Below, piece by piece: positions 46,052 to 58,146 of a stretch of DNA of 64,000 bases. The translations under genes were made by a program, and so were the position numbers. The stretch is taken from positions 15,878,090 through 15,942,089 of the forward strand of contig NC_081149.1 of NCBI RefSeq assembly GCF_958295425.1, given 5' to 3'. Every line of letters starts with the position of its first letter. Position 1 is the stretch's first letter. The DNA is from Solea solea. Taxonomy: Eukaryota; Chordata; Actinopteri; Pleuronectiformes; Soleidae. Below the pieces are notes generated by a model. It was not told the origin of the DNA and searched no databases. It saw only the letters and a list, made by a program, of their open reading frames with translations.

Positions 46052-46576
46052 AACTGTCGAGAAAAAAAGTGCTCTAATTTGTTCGTATTAACTGATTTGC
46101 ACAATTGCGCTATTTGTGTATCTATCAGATTGTTTTATATGTTTATTGTTCAGTGACTTAAACCTGTATGATGTTGCATCTGTATAGTAATTGATTCTTC
46201 AATTCTGAAGTATATCATATATTGGCTATATTTTTTATGTGCATTTTTTCAAAGGCCTTATTAATGACACAAAAGGTCCATAGCACATAATTGACATCAA
46301 GTATAATTATCAGAATTAAGATTAGTATACCACCTTTCACAGAAATAAAATGCACAGTGCTTCTCAAGAATAAACTTGAACAGATAAAATCCGTTTCTCT
46401 ACACGGTGCCTGTTATTATTCATTTATTCCTGCTACTGGAACAGGTGTATGACTACACGCCTCTCTGGCGCGAGGGGCATCTGTCATGGTTATCTTCTTT
46501 AGCAGCTAGCGAAAACAAACTTTTAAGTTGCAATTGGCGAGGGTTTCGGCCCCGACAGAGGCAGCTAAACTAAAAT
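46052..46576. other. Spacer after GAA copy 3
   Basis: AT-rich DNA with no ORF or repeat that I recognise. Confidence 0.5.
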
Positions 46577-46665
46577 ACTGATGGCTCACAAGTAAATACA
46601 CTTCTTTAAAACAACCCACAGCAGCAAAATGGACCAACGCTGTCTTTTACCAGCATTTATCCGAG
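46577..46665 (+). other. Putative non-coding first exon of SAMD9L copy 3, shortened
   Basis: It matches the last 85-90 bases of the block at 28690-28828, ending tccgag|gtaagaac, but the upstream part is replaced by unrelated sequence, so the promoter-side DNA differs from the other copies. Confidence 0.3.
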
Positions 46666-46893
46666 GTAAGAACTTGTCATTTTTCGATGTTTGGCTGTTG
46701 CAGTATGACTTATATGCTAGTTTGCTTAATTAACCGACTCCAGATGTTTGACTAGAGTGTATGTTTTTTTGCTATGTGACTGGATAATAAATCAGTCCTC
46801 GGGGTCAAATTGTGTTTTCGGTTGTTTTTTTTCGTCATACCGAGATATTTCGACTGGCAGCAAGTCGAGTCATAGGCAAGCTGACCTGGCCGC

Positions 46894-47706
46894 TAGGGCT
46901 GTGTGATACTGCAAAATTTGGTATCGATCCAATACCAAGTAAATACAGGGCCAGTATTACCGATACCAATACCGATACTTTTTACTACTACCACTTGTGT
47001 GTAGGGGAGCGCAATGTATCATAATTTATTATGTGAATGCAGCATCAATATGCAAATTTGACTGAAAACTTGAATTTTCATTATTATTTAATTTAATTTA
47101 TTTTGTAAGTTTTCCTTTAATTAATCATGTTTATGATGATAATAAAACACAAGACAAAGTTTTCAGGCAAATAAAAATATTAGTAAGTAACTTAGAAATA
47201 TTATTTACATTTTTCTGTTTTATCGAGCTTCTTCTCTCACTTACTAACTGACCTGCCTTGGAGAAAATCCTTTCTCAGGTATGTTGCAATTACTGTCAGA
47301 AAAATAAAAATACTTTTATTAAGTAACTCAGAAATGTTTATAGAAAACTTAAAACTTAAATTTCCCTTTTGGGGTGGTAATCTGCATTTGCAATTAACAA
47401 CATCGCAAACATCGCAGGTTGCAGTGGTTTGATTTACAGCTGTAAAAAACCTCCAAACAGCGCTCCTCTTCCGCTCTGCCATCACGCAGCCACAACAGGG
47501 GGTTGGCAGCTGAGTAAAGGGGAGGGGCTAATTGAGCATGAGTGAAGTGAGAGAAGAGCGGTGTTGTACGGCCAGTCGGTCACTCTGTAAATGCCTGGAG
47601 TTGTACTTCTCATCAATCAATCTCATCACACAAGTATCGATCAATACCCAATACCAACGTTAGTAGCGATACTATCGATATTTTAGATCGATTCCACCCA
47701 GCCCTA
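46894..47706 (-). mobile_element. hAT transposon, internally deleted (813 bp)
   Basis: It begins tagggctgtgtgatact and ends cagcccta, with target duplications ctggccgc (46886-46893) and ctggccac (47707-47714). The paralogue at about 29085 reads gacctggccgccctgcac without the insert. A minus-strand ORF at 47237-47485 reads MAERKRSAVWRFFTAVNQ then CDVCDVVNC, the start of a BED-type zinc finger. The transposase core is missing. Confidence 0.88.
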
Positions 47707-48020
47707 CTGGCCACCCTGCACAGGTTAGGTTTAGGGTAGGACTAGGACTAGGCGTTAACTGGTTAAGGTTGGAGATAAAGTGTTCTTTAACCTCCTGACT
47801 ACCAAATGATCTCTGTAGATAGCAAAATGAGTTAATTCAGTAGTGTGCAGTGGGTGGGAGGTTTACAAACATCCTCCACAGAGTACACACGTAGGGCAAA
47901 CGTCAGTTCAAGGTTTGAAACTACAACGTCAGTTCCTAGACTCACCCATAGGGGGACGAGACTTCATTCCCAGAATGTAAACATGGTGTCCGCCATCTTT
48001 GCCAACAGTTAAAAGTCAAA

Positions 48021-48265
48021 GGCCGTTTCTCCGCCGAAATTGTATTCTGGGATACATGGCCATCCCAAGTACACTTAAGTCACCTCTGATGCATACTTGG
48101 TAAAAATGGGCGGAGCGAGAACACTTTCCGGGTTTGAGAACCGTCCTCACTGTTCGCTTACTTGAGAATTGGAACAGCACTTGGACTGAGGCTGATGACG
48201 TTTTCAAGTATGGGAGTACACAAGTACACACAAGTACGCACAAGTATGGATATTGAGAAACAGCC
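48021..48265. mobile_element. Short sister of the outer transposon (ccgtttct termini)
   Basis: It starts ggccgtttct and ends tgagaaacagcc. It is the same insertion as 29387-34264, sharing host flanks on both sides, but lacks about 1.15 kb of the interior and does not contain the nested element, which makes it the empty-site control for 30671-34156. Confidence 0.75.
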
Positions 48266-50339
48266 AAAGTCAAAGTCAGCTTTATTGTCAAATGTCAAAC
48301 AGTTAAGTGCACAGCCACAACAGATGGACAGACATTTCCTAATACTAAAACATATAAAATATAAAATATACACCGATATAGGATATAAAACAACAATACA
48401 AATAGTGCAAAAAAGGCAGATGTAATGGTAGTAGCATTCAAAAGATTATAAAGATATGTTTGTACTGTAAAAGTAAATAAATAACTAGCAGTCAGAAAAA
48501 AAATATAAACAGTGTAATATATAGTATGTAAATAAATAACCGTAGCCTGCCACAGTTCTAAATAAATGAAAACCTATGAATACAAATAACCTGTCTACTT
48601 CTGTGAATAAACATTCCTCCTCAACCATACAAGTCCTCCAATGACAAACTATTATCTGGACCCTGGAGTAAAACACTTAACACAAATTATCTTTCTGAGT
48701 TCAAATACCATGATCATTTGCAAAGTAGGAAGCCAGGAGGAAGGATCTCTTACCCTGTTATGGACATTTATTACAGTTTCTAAATAAAGCTTAACGCTAT
48801 AATTAAACCCTTAACCAACATATAGATTTATTCTTTGGCTTAATCTGGGATGTTTTACAGTATGGGCAAGTATGAATGAACAAAACACTTGAATGACCAC
48901 ACAGTCTTTTCTAAACTTTTATTGCTGACATGGGATTGAAACAGTGTCAGTGCTTCAGTCGTGCTCTTGAGAGGTTGTTATGGCTTCAGTTGTCCACCAA
49001 ATGTCACCACCACTGAAGCGTTGAAGCTTCGTTGCAAGATTTGACACTTGTTACAATGTAATTTATCAACAGTTTTGTTCTTTAGATAAAAGCTACCATG
49101 GACGCTATGATGTCTTTGGCTATGATAGATAAAGGAATTGGAAGATGTGTACTGAAAATTATCTAGCAGTTGGATGGATGTGTCCGTTTAGAAGCTGTAT
49201 TTTAAGTGTTGGTGCAACAAGGGAATATTTCTATGTGACGCTGATCCTCGAGTAGCTTGGATACATATAGATGGAAATGTAACTTGGATGTACGGTAAGT
49301 GGAAATAAATGTGCAAACCCTTCACACAACTAGGGTGGCCATACGTCCGGATTTAGGCCGGACAGTCCGGAATATAAATGCCTTGTCCGGCATCCGGCGT
49401 CTGGTGCAGCCTCAAAAGGCACGCTTATTTGTCCTCCTTTTTGGAGTTGCACCTGAATGCAACGCTGCATGTCGTCCAATAGTGTAAGACTTTCGTTAAA
49501 AAAAAAAAAAATAAAAAAAAAAAAAGATTTGTTAAAAATGATTGGCTAAAAGCGGTGTCACTCAATTCTTTGATTTCTCATTGGTTGAAAATGTAAACAA
49601 GCCGCCCCCTGTTCCCATGTGCTAGCTGTGTCACTCATGTGTTAACTGAATGTTAACATGCCAAAAAGACTGACCTCATTTAAACAAAAAAACTAGCACT
49701 GTCTGCTTCAACGCTTGAGACAACGAGACTCATGGAGCTGCAGGCGCAGTGCATGCTGGGAGTTGATGTCGTTCATCTACATGAGCCAAAATTAAATTTT
49801 TTGGCCAAGGCACTTGCTTCAAATATTATTTCACATTTCCGCTACATAGATAACCCAGTTTTAATATAAACTCATCTTTCCAATGGGGAAGTATGCCTTT
49901 AAGAAGCTGAAACAATCAGAAATCTTGTTTTAATAATGAAAAAAGCTACAAACCAATTAGTTTAGCGATTGATTTAATAATCGATAAATAGAGTAATTGT
50001 TTCAGCTCTAGATTTCACTGTACATTACTGAATAATAGATAATGCTGTACAGAAATGTCGAAGATTCAGTATGTTTAAGGTTTTTAGAAATTGTGTCACC
50101 ATTACTGATTTTGCCCAGCAGAGAGCACTGTTTAGTTTGTTTTGTAGGGATCCTTAATATGTTAACATCAACATACACTGCATGTTCTAACAATAAATAA
50201 TGGATATTTATATTTGCCTCTATCAGATTTTATTAAGGAATGTATGTGTGAACCAAAAAGGAGAAAAAATTAACTAAATCTATCTGTGGTTTCAGTTTGA
50301 AATTTCAATCATCATATAACTAAACATTTTCTTTTACAG
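48266..50339. other. SAMD9L copy 3 upstream spacer
   Basis: No gene. It matches 34330-36600 piecewise with deletions. It holds the ggccatacgtccggattta repeat (about 49333), an A-rich run (49498-49525) and the agctgaaacaat MITE (49905-50007). Confidence 0.55.
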
Positions 50340-50808
50340 GTGGACGTTGACAAGTAAATTCATGTTGTTGATGTGATGAAAGGAGAAAGGAAACGATGGG
50401 TGAGTGGATTGTCAAGATTCTTTTTAGTTTTTTTTGGAATTTAATGTGAACTGATCTCTTTTAAAAAGGTAACATTTACTGTAAATATGCACCAGCACAG
50501 CATACAACATTTATACATGGAGCATTTCAGCAACTTTTAGCTCACTTGATGTCAATTGTAACAGACCACACAAAAATAAAAACATGTCAACAGCTTAAAT
50601 AGTGTTAGGGCCAATGGAAAGAGATGAGTTTTAAGAAAAGACAGAAGAGAGGCCCGTCTAATGTGCACAGGTTTATGGGCCTCACCAGCAAATATATGGT
50701 CCCCTCTGAGGTCCCCTCTAAAAATTAACTATTGTCTTGCTTTAAATAATCCACTTATTCAATGTCTGTATATTGACAAATGAAATACATGTTTTTAAAT
50801 GTGGAGAA

Positions 50809-51696
50809 TAGGCCTGAACGATATATCGTTATGGTATCGATATCTAGATATGAACTTTGAAGATATTCATATCGCAAAAGCAACGATATAAACAATAGAG
50901 CCCCCGCGCTCGCCCTACATGTACATTTCTGGCACAATAAACTTCATTTTTACGATTGCCCTTGAATGCACCACTGCGGCCAGCCAACCACAAACCTTAT
51001 TTCATGCTTGCTGTGGATCGACAGCTGAAGCCAACCAATGACAAACATAGGAGGGCGGGAGGGAGACGGACACTGAGACGCGCACACACACACACGACAT
51101 ACACAGCGGGAAAGAAAGTGACATGAGCGCGGAAGATAATGCGGCCGGTGGCGATTTTGTGCCAAAACATAAATCATCGTATTTTGGATTTAAAAAGGAT
51201 GATGTCAACCAGAGCGAGGTGTTGTGCAGGTCGTGCTTGGCAAAAATTGCGACGAAGCAAGGTAGCACAACAAACATGTTTCACCACCTGAAACAACACC
51301 ATCGCGTGCTGCACGAAGAGTGTAATACAATGAGAGAAACACCGGGGACTTCTCAGTCATCCCAAAAGAAGCCGAAGCAAAGTGTGTTTACTGATGCGTT
51401 CAGTAGCGTTACACCGTATGAGTCAACGTCCAGCGGACATAAAGGCGTTACAGAAGCTATAACATCAGACTTTGCAAAAGACATGGTACCCGTGTACACA
51501 GTCTCACAGTGAGTTCTCATCAATTAAACTGCACTTTCCATGTGGAAAGTTTCCACAGTCTTTTGTATTATGATGTTTTTATTTTTCTGAAAAATGCTTG
51601 GTTTTCACCGAACCCGTAGTCATATCGTATCATATCGATAGAGATATCTGACATGAATATCGAGATATGAAATTTTGTCCATATCGTTCAGCCCTA
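50809..51696 (+). mobile_element. hAT transposon with BED zinc finger, in SAMD9L copy 3 intron
   Basis: gtggagaa flanks both sides (50801-50808 and 51697-51704). SAMD9L copies 1 (about 7382) and 2 (about 36912) have a single gtggagaa at the same spot, so this is an exact 888-bp insertion. The ends taggcctgaacgatat and atatcgttcagccc-ta are inverted with one or two differences, extending into atatcgat-rich subterminal DNA. Confidence 0.9.
51123..51512 (+). CDS. BED-type zinc finger ORF of hAT element (N-terminal part only)
   Basis: A 129-residue ORF, MSAEDNAAGGDFVPKH... It carries a BED-like pattern: SYFGFKKDD, then CRSCLAKIAT (two Cys), then TTNMFHHLKQHH (His pair), the DNA-binding module that begins hAT transposases and ZBED proteins. 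After TSDFAKDMVPVYTVSQ it meets a TGA where the catalytic core would begin, so it is a deletion derivative. If expressed, it could only bind DNA. Confidence 0.75.
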   Translation: MSAEDNAAGGDFVPKHKSSYFGFKKDDVNQSEVLCRSCLAKIATKQGSTTNMFHHLKQHHRVLHEECNTMRETPGTSQSSQKKPKQSVFTDAFSSVTPYESTSSGHKGVTEAITSDFAKDMVPVYTVSQ

Positions 51697-54600
51697 GTGG
51701 AGAACATCATCTCTGATTCTGTCATTTATGAAAAAACCAACGTATTTTTTTCCCTCATCCAGCTGACAATCTTGTGCAGTCACCCGAGAACTGGACGGAA
51801 TATCAAGTAAGCACCTGGCTACGAACACTTGGTGTGAAAGAACAATACATAAAGAAGCTCTTTGAAGAAGAAGTAAATGGACAAGTCCTTCTTACACTTG
51901 ATGAGGACTTCTTGATGACAAAGATTGGCATGAAATTAGGGCCTACTCATACAGTATGATTATCAAAAAAAGAAATGAGTTCCTCAATTCCAAGCAAAAC
52001 AGTCAGCAGAATGCAAAGCCTACCCGTACTAAAAAAACTAAGCTGCAGCAGAAAAACAATTCAAAATCAGTTCATTGTCTTGCTTCAAGTGAAGTTCCTT
52101 CTGGACAGGTACATGCAAGAGATAAGTGTGCCTCAGAAAAAAGTCAAACCCCCCAACAACAGTGCATATTGACTTCAAAGTAAGACTGCAAACCACGGCC
52201 ATTTGATCAAGAAGGCATTGATTTCATATATGTAAAGCACAGAGTTCTGCAACCTGAATCGGGAGCTTTTGATTTGATCTCTCCCTGCCATCAATTCAAA
52301 TCTTTTGCTGTGGCTGCTGAATTGGATCGCACAAGACTGCAAGCTAAGTTTGCCAAAGAGGTTCTAAAATTTGCAACTGGTTGTATGAATATCCGATCAA
52401 ATGGCACAATACATTTCGGTGTGATGGACAGCAAGGAGGATACAGGATATGTGCATGGTGAGGTAGTTGGCATCCCAATAAAAGACAAAGACATTTATGT
52501 GGATGCTTTGGACTACATTGAAAAGTGTTTCTCAACTGACAAAGAGCATGCGCGCCATTGTGTGCGCCCACCAAGGTTCGTTGAGGTTATGGATCGAGAA
52601 AGTACAGCAAAAAACTATGTGGTGGAGGTTGACATTGTGCCTTCAGTCAACATTGTTAAGGGCAAGGTTTATGCAGTTCTTCTGCCAAACTTCAATGAGG
52701 CAGCAAACAAAGTACAATATGAGAAAAAAGCAATTCTGCGAAGGGAAGGTTCCGATACAGAGCCAGTGAGTGACGGTGATTTAAGTGATTTCTTTCAGAG
52801 AGTCAAAGAACGGGATGCTCAAAGAGAAGAGGCAGAGAAAATTCTAGTACTCAGTACTCCATTCTGCCAAGACCTTGGGAGGAAACTCACAATGCTAATA
52901 ACTAGTGGAAAGAAGTTCATTGAAAATGATAAATGGTTCATATTCATTACAAACAAATTCAAACCTGACGACCTTTCTAACATTGAGTGGCTGCTGAATA
53001 TGAAGATCTTCTCTGTGTTTGATTTTGACCCAGACTCAAAGATATCAGGCCTTTGCAGCAAATACCTTGAGCATCATGCTGCAAACTGAGCTATAGCAAA
53101 TCCAGTGACACAAGCATCAAAGAATTCACAGAAAAATTGCACCTGTTTGAACAAACTAGGATCTTCTGCAATAGCCATTCTGGCTTTAAAGCAAATGAAA
53201 CTCCTTGTGATGAAATGACTTGGATCAAGACAAGAATTACCCTTTTAAAGGTGTATGTGTCTTTGATTTGTAAACATATCTTGCCAAAAGGGTCACTACA
53301 GGTCATTTTTCTTCTCACTTCACCAGTAGAGAAACCTCTCTTGCACACCTTTTATGGATTTTTCACAGACATGCAAGGCCACACAGACATCATCTGCATC
53401 TGTGAATCAGAAACAAACTTCCAGAGGTGGCAAAGTTTTGCAGAGGAGTTATGTGAAACAGAAACTGAACAATTTCAGTGTAGTTGGGATGAAAATGAGT
53501 CACATTAATGCAACTATGCAAATGATAAAACCAGTAAAAGCCTGTGCCAAAAAACACTTGCCAGTCTTTGTGAAAGGGACATGTCTTCTTGAACCAAACA
53601 AAGAGGAACATATGGCTTCTCTGGAAATACTGACAGTCAACCATTGTGATGACACAAGCAAAGACTTCATAAATGAGGAGAAGGCAAATATTGAACAGCA
53701 GTTTTACCGTGGTGGTAGAGTGACATGGATGAACTTTTGGCTCGCTGAGCACAAGTATGTTGGAGAGGTAATAGAACGAGATGCTTATCAGGATGTCTCC
53801 AAACTCATGGATGTTTTGAAATGTAACGTAGATCAGACCCCAGTTACTTCTATAAACATCTACCATCACCCAGGAAGGGTGGAAGTACCATGGCAAGGCA
53901 AGTGTTGTGGCAGAAGAGGAAAGAACTAAGATGTGCAGTTGTGAAGCCTTCATACTCAGTTACTGATGTTACACAACATGCAGTTGGTCTGAGAGAATAT
54001 GAAGAAAAAGATCCACAAAGGTGTCTTCCAGTGTTGCTCCTAATTGAAGACATTGACAAAGACTACCTTGATGATCTCAAAAATGAGCTACAGGTTGCAA
54101 TCAGAAACAGACGAATCCAGTATGGAACACTATGTTTCATTTTGTTGAGCTGTAGGCGATCCCATGATCCAGAGAGTAGATGCAAAGAGTCTGCTTTACA
54201 GAATGTATTTGTCACTCACAAACTGTCTCCTGAAGAGAAGAAGAAGTTTGCTGGAAAACTACGGTTGCTTGAAAAACAGTATGAGCATCAGTTCATCCCG
54301 ACATTTGTTTTGATGAGTGAAGGATTTCATAATGATTATGTGCAAAAGTTTGTGACACATTTGCTTCAAGGTCTACTGCCACTCTCCTCATTCAGTACGT
54401 AGCACTGCTGAACACTTATGTTGATAACTCTTTCATCTCTCAGTCCCACTGCGAAGCTTTGCTAACCTTACAAATGCACATGGAAAGGTTTCGATGGCAA
54501 GAGTTTGCAAGATCACTCGGCGAACAGGCCAAACTTGTCTTCTTGCATCTTAGAGATGACAAGACCAAGATAAAATCCATCAGAATAATTCACCCACCCG

Positions 54601-56289
54601 TTGCAAAGGAAATTGTCCAACAACTCCTTGGAAGCCAACAGACCCACAGCAGTTTGGCAAAGAAATTGCTCTGTGATTTCATCAGGAGATCCAGAATAAG
54701 CAGAGGAGATGAATGTGATACTTTATTCTCTCCTCTGATAGAACATGTGCGAGAAAAGGAGGGAAGCCCTGACAAAGCAATAGAGTTACTCAAGGAAGCT
54801 TTTTGAACGTTTTCATAATGATCCATTCGTTGCCCAACAACTTGCTCATCTTCTTCATACTCATGAAAAGTTTGAAGAGGCAAAATACTGGGCAGAGACT
54901 GCAGCGAAACAGCTTCCCAACAACTCGTACATACTTGCCACAAAAGGGCAGGTGTACAGAAAATGGTTCCAATTCAAATGGAAAGCCATTGAAAACGGCT
55001 GTTCACCAATCACAGCCCAAAACACAGCTGATGCTGGAGACTGCACTGAATTCCCTGCAGTGTTTTCAAGAATGTGAGAGAGCAGCTGATGCAGACATGG
55101 AAAATGTAAACAGTTCAGGATATTTTTCTGAAGTTGAAGTTGGATTCAGCCTGCTCAAATTGATCTCTTTATTACAAGAGTTTGCAAAAGGAGCTAAAGG
55201 CCATTCAAAGTGTAGAAAGTATCTGTTAACAGATTACATACCAGAACATGTCTTAGATGCCTGGGAACCATTTCATGGTCGTTTGAAAAAGCTTCACCAG
55301 ACATTGATTGATTCCTTGGAATGGATTTCAGAGGACCTCAGTTTCTTCCAGACAGATATAGGTGAAGATGAAGATCCACTGAAGTGGTTGACCAAAAGAT
55401 CTTCTGACTATGGGAAGTACTTCAGTGAAGTTTCCTCTGCTGCAATACTGCAACCAGGGCAATCAATCCCTACCAATCTCACTCCTTTACAAAAACGCAT
55501 GATCATCTATCAACTTGGTGGTGGTAACATAAGTTCCATCTTGTCCATACTAACTGAACAGAAGGATGCTGTGCATATTTTAGAGACCATAGTTTCTCTT
55601 TATCCCAGCAGTCCACGAAAGGCAAAACTTGACCAGAGGGATATTGTGAACGACATTGTGGCCCACATTACCCTGAACTGCTTGTCACCACAGGCTTCAA
55701 AGGTTGCTCCTTTTAAAGATCTACAGGCCCTCTGTCATCAGTTCCCAGCTGATAAAAAGAAATGCTTACCAGGTGCACTGTTCCTGCTTACCTTACTATT
55801 CTGGCCAGAGGATAAGGACACAAACCATGAGAGAGAAAACAAATATGAAATTGTCCAGTCAGCTGTGGAGCACATGGAAAAAAGCTACTGTACCAAGAGG
55901 AAGGACATTCCTCAAAGAAAGAGAAGGCTTTACACCCATTTTCTTCTGGGACATGGAAATGGATTGGATAAATTTGTCCACAAGAAAAAGTTTTACAGCG
56001 TCACAAAGGTGTTCTCGGTCTCTGAAAAACGCCTGAAGTGGTTTAGTGGTGAAGAATGGGAGAAGCCTGAGATTGCTGAAATGTTAAAACGCGTTTCTGG
56101 TTGGACTGAAGATGGAGTGGTTTACCTCGAGGGCCCTCAGAAAAAGAAATTCAGCATATTGCCTCTTCACATGCGTTCAGTGCCACGCAGCAATAAAAAC
56201 GTCACATTCTATCTGGGTTTCACCTTCAGGGGTCCTGTTGCCTACAACATTACTGTAAAGAAATAGTTCATCTTTGAACAGTGGACCTG

Positions 56290-57863
56290 ACATTGGTGAA
56301 ACCAAACTGGTCAGGTCTGTCCATGCTGAGCCAAACGAGAGCATAGCATATGAGAGGCTTGCCATTGCTAATCCAACTGAAACGCACAATAAACCCGTGA
56401 TTTCAAGTGAAAGTCACCCTTAAAAGTTTCAAAGAGACTACTAATTATAGAGATGACAAATGCACCATGGCCCCACAAAGTCGGTTTGACTGTGCCAGGG
56501 ACAGGGTTCTCAGCAAGAGACAGTGTGAGGAGAGGGGTTGCTGTTATGCCCCTCTGGCCAACTCTGTTGGACCACCTTGGTGCTTCTACCCCAGTTTGTA
56601 CCCCAGTTTGTACCTGGCTACAAACTGGGTCCCTTCACTCCTTCAAAGCGAGGCCTGGCTGCCACTCATGCCAAGCCCTCATACCTGCCTAGAGACATCT
56701 CTACACTAAGACTGGAAATCATTGAGGAGACCACAGGCTGCTTGCACCTCATTGTGAGTGTCCAATACTATGTTGATGGTTTTTTTCTCTGCTGCAACCA
56801 TTCAAGTATATTCAGCACCTGGAATCTACTTTGACTTCATGTGACAAAACTGAACTGATACATTCACCCTCAAGCTGAAGGACTCGTCCTCTCAGCGATA
56901 TTAGGTCAAGCTCCCAGCTGATGATCCCAAAAGCAGAGCAGATAACTCCGATGTCCTTTACACCACCGAGTACCAGTCTGACCCGTTTGGTTTCATAGTG
57001 CGACGTAAATCCAATGGACACACGATGTGAGTACATTTCAGTTTTCATCTACATCACATCACATGTACTCACAGCTTGTTGCTCCAAATGTTTCCATATT
57101 GTAATTTTAGTACCTTTGACGTATCTTGTAACATGTTGCGGCCTCATTTGTAGCTTTATAAAACTACATTTGTGTGTTGTATGTTTTATATTTATATTGA
57201 GGCAACAACCTACATATGTAACAGTAAATAGATATTTCTTTTTACACCTTAATTATCTGTATGTCTTTCCCTCCTTTTTTAGTATAAACACCACTGTGGG
57301 ACCTCTGCTTTTTGCTGACCAGAACTTGCAGTTGTCCACCACACTAGCCTCTTCCCTTGTGTCTGGCCTTGGGGAACATTACACCTGCCTCCTCCTGGAC
57401 CTTAACTGGACTTCTCTTACTCTCTGGAACAGAGACATGGCACCTCATGTGAGTCTGTTGTAGAGAACACACAAGCCCCGAGTTGTGGGAGAACTCAAGC
57501 AGTCACAATCTATATTGTATCAAAAGTGTCAAGAGAAAATAAACATACATTTGTGAATACTATAACTATTGGCAAATTAAGGGACGTTTAACATACATCC
57601 AGTCTCTGAAACCCAAATAGAGCCTCATTTTTAATAATCTGAAAGGGAAACATGCAAAAGAAAAATTGAAATCTTAATCCCTGGTCTAACATGTCAATGA
57701 TCTAAATAGCTACCACTTGATGCCACACATGAAATAGTGTGTAACACACTAAGTTGTCCACACTATATTTTTGTTGTTTTATACTTTTCCCCCTGTTGTG
57801 TATTCAAGTTGTTGATTGTGTGTTTCTTTGCAGGCTCATGCTAACCTGTATGGCTCCCACCCA
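56290..57863 (+). pseudogene. GAA (acid alpha-glucosidase) copy 4, N-terminal exons only
   Basis: The SAMD9L 3' flank (gtggacctgacattg) is joined straight to GAA exon 2 at gaaaccaaactgg, losing the start and signal peptide. Exon 2 (to 56753) has the complete P-type trefoil (SRFDCARDRV to QCEERGCCYAPL to PPWCFYPSLYP), which is the best copy of this domain in the window, plus a tandem tgtaccccagtt duplication. Exon 3 is 56875-57026 with an in-frame TAG (RY-stop), and exon 4 is 57283-57448, open. Exon 5 starts at 57834 and breaks after GSHP at 57863 into foreign DNA. It shares the HP-TAA lesion of copy 3 upstream of the trefoil. Confidence 0.88.
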
Positions 57864-58146
57864 AAGATGAATCATTCTTGAAGGAGAGATGTTGGTGGAA
57901 ATAACACTTCAGGTAGAAGCTGAAAGGCCCATACAAAAGAAGGCGCCAGTAAGTCATTTTTCATTCAATATATTCAAACATTCATTCAATATATTCTAAG
58001 TAAATTTCCTAAATGGTAAGCTATATATTGTAACCAAAATTGATAGGGTGAATAAAATGGGGACAGTTTTCTACAGGCATTGGCATTAAATTTACAGCCA
58101 GCCACAGAGTTTCATCAATTCATTCAGTAACAATAACTAAGCTTAC

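Larger units (their letters stand above)
50396..56266 (+). pseudogene. SAMD9/SAMD9L-like copy 3, multiple frame breaks
   Basis: The start exon (ATG 50396, donor after 50399) and main-exon acceptor (after 51762) are kept; the intron carries a hAT insertion. Lesions include a small insertion before 51957 (ACTCATacagtATG) that stops the SAM-domain frame; a G-to-T change giving TAA at 52181; a deletion at 53086 creating TGA; a one-base loss inside the P-loop at about 53877; a deletion at about 54677; and a T insertion at about 54801. Longest open pieces: 52274-53089 (Schlafen/AlbA-like region, uninterrupted), 53354-53929, 53890-54402 and 54803-56266 (TPR-like region to the natural C-terminus FYLGFTFRGPVAYNITVKK). 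Like copy 2 it keeps the 18-residue segment missing from copy 1. Confidence 0.92.
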
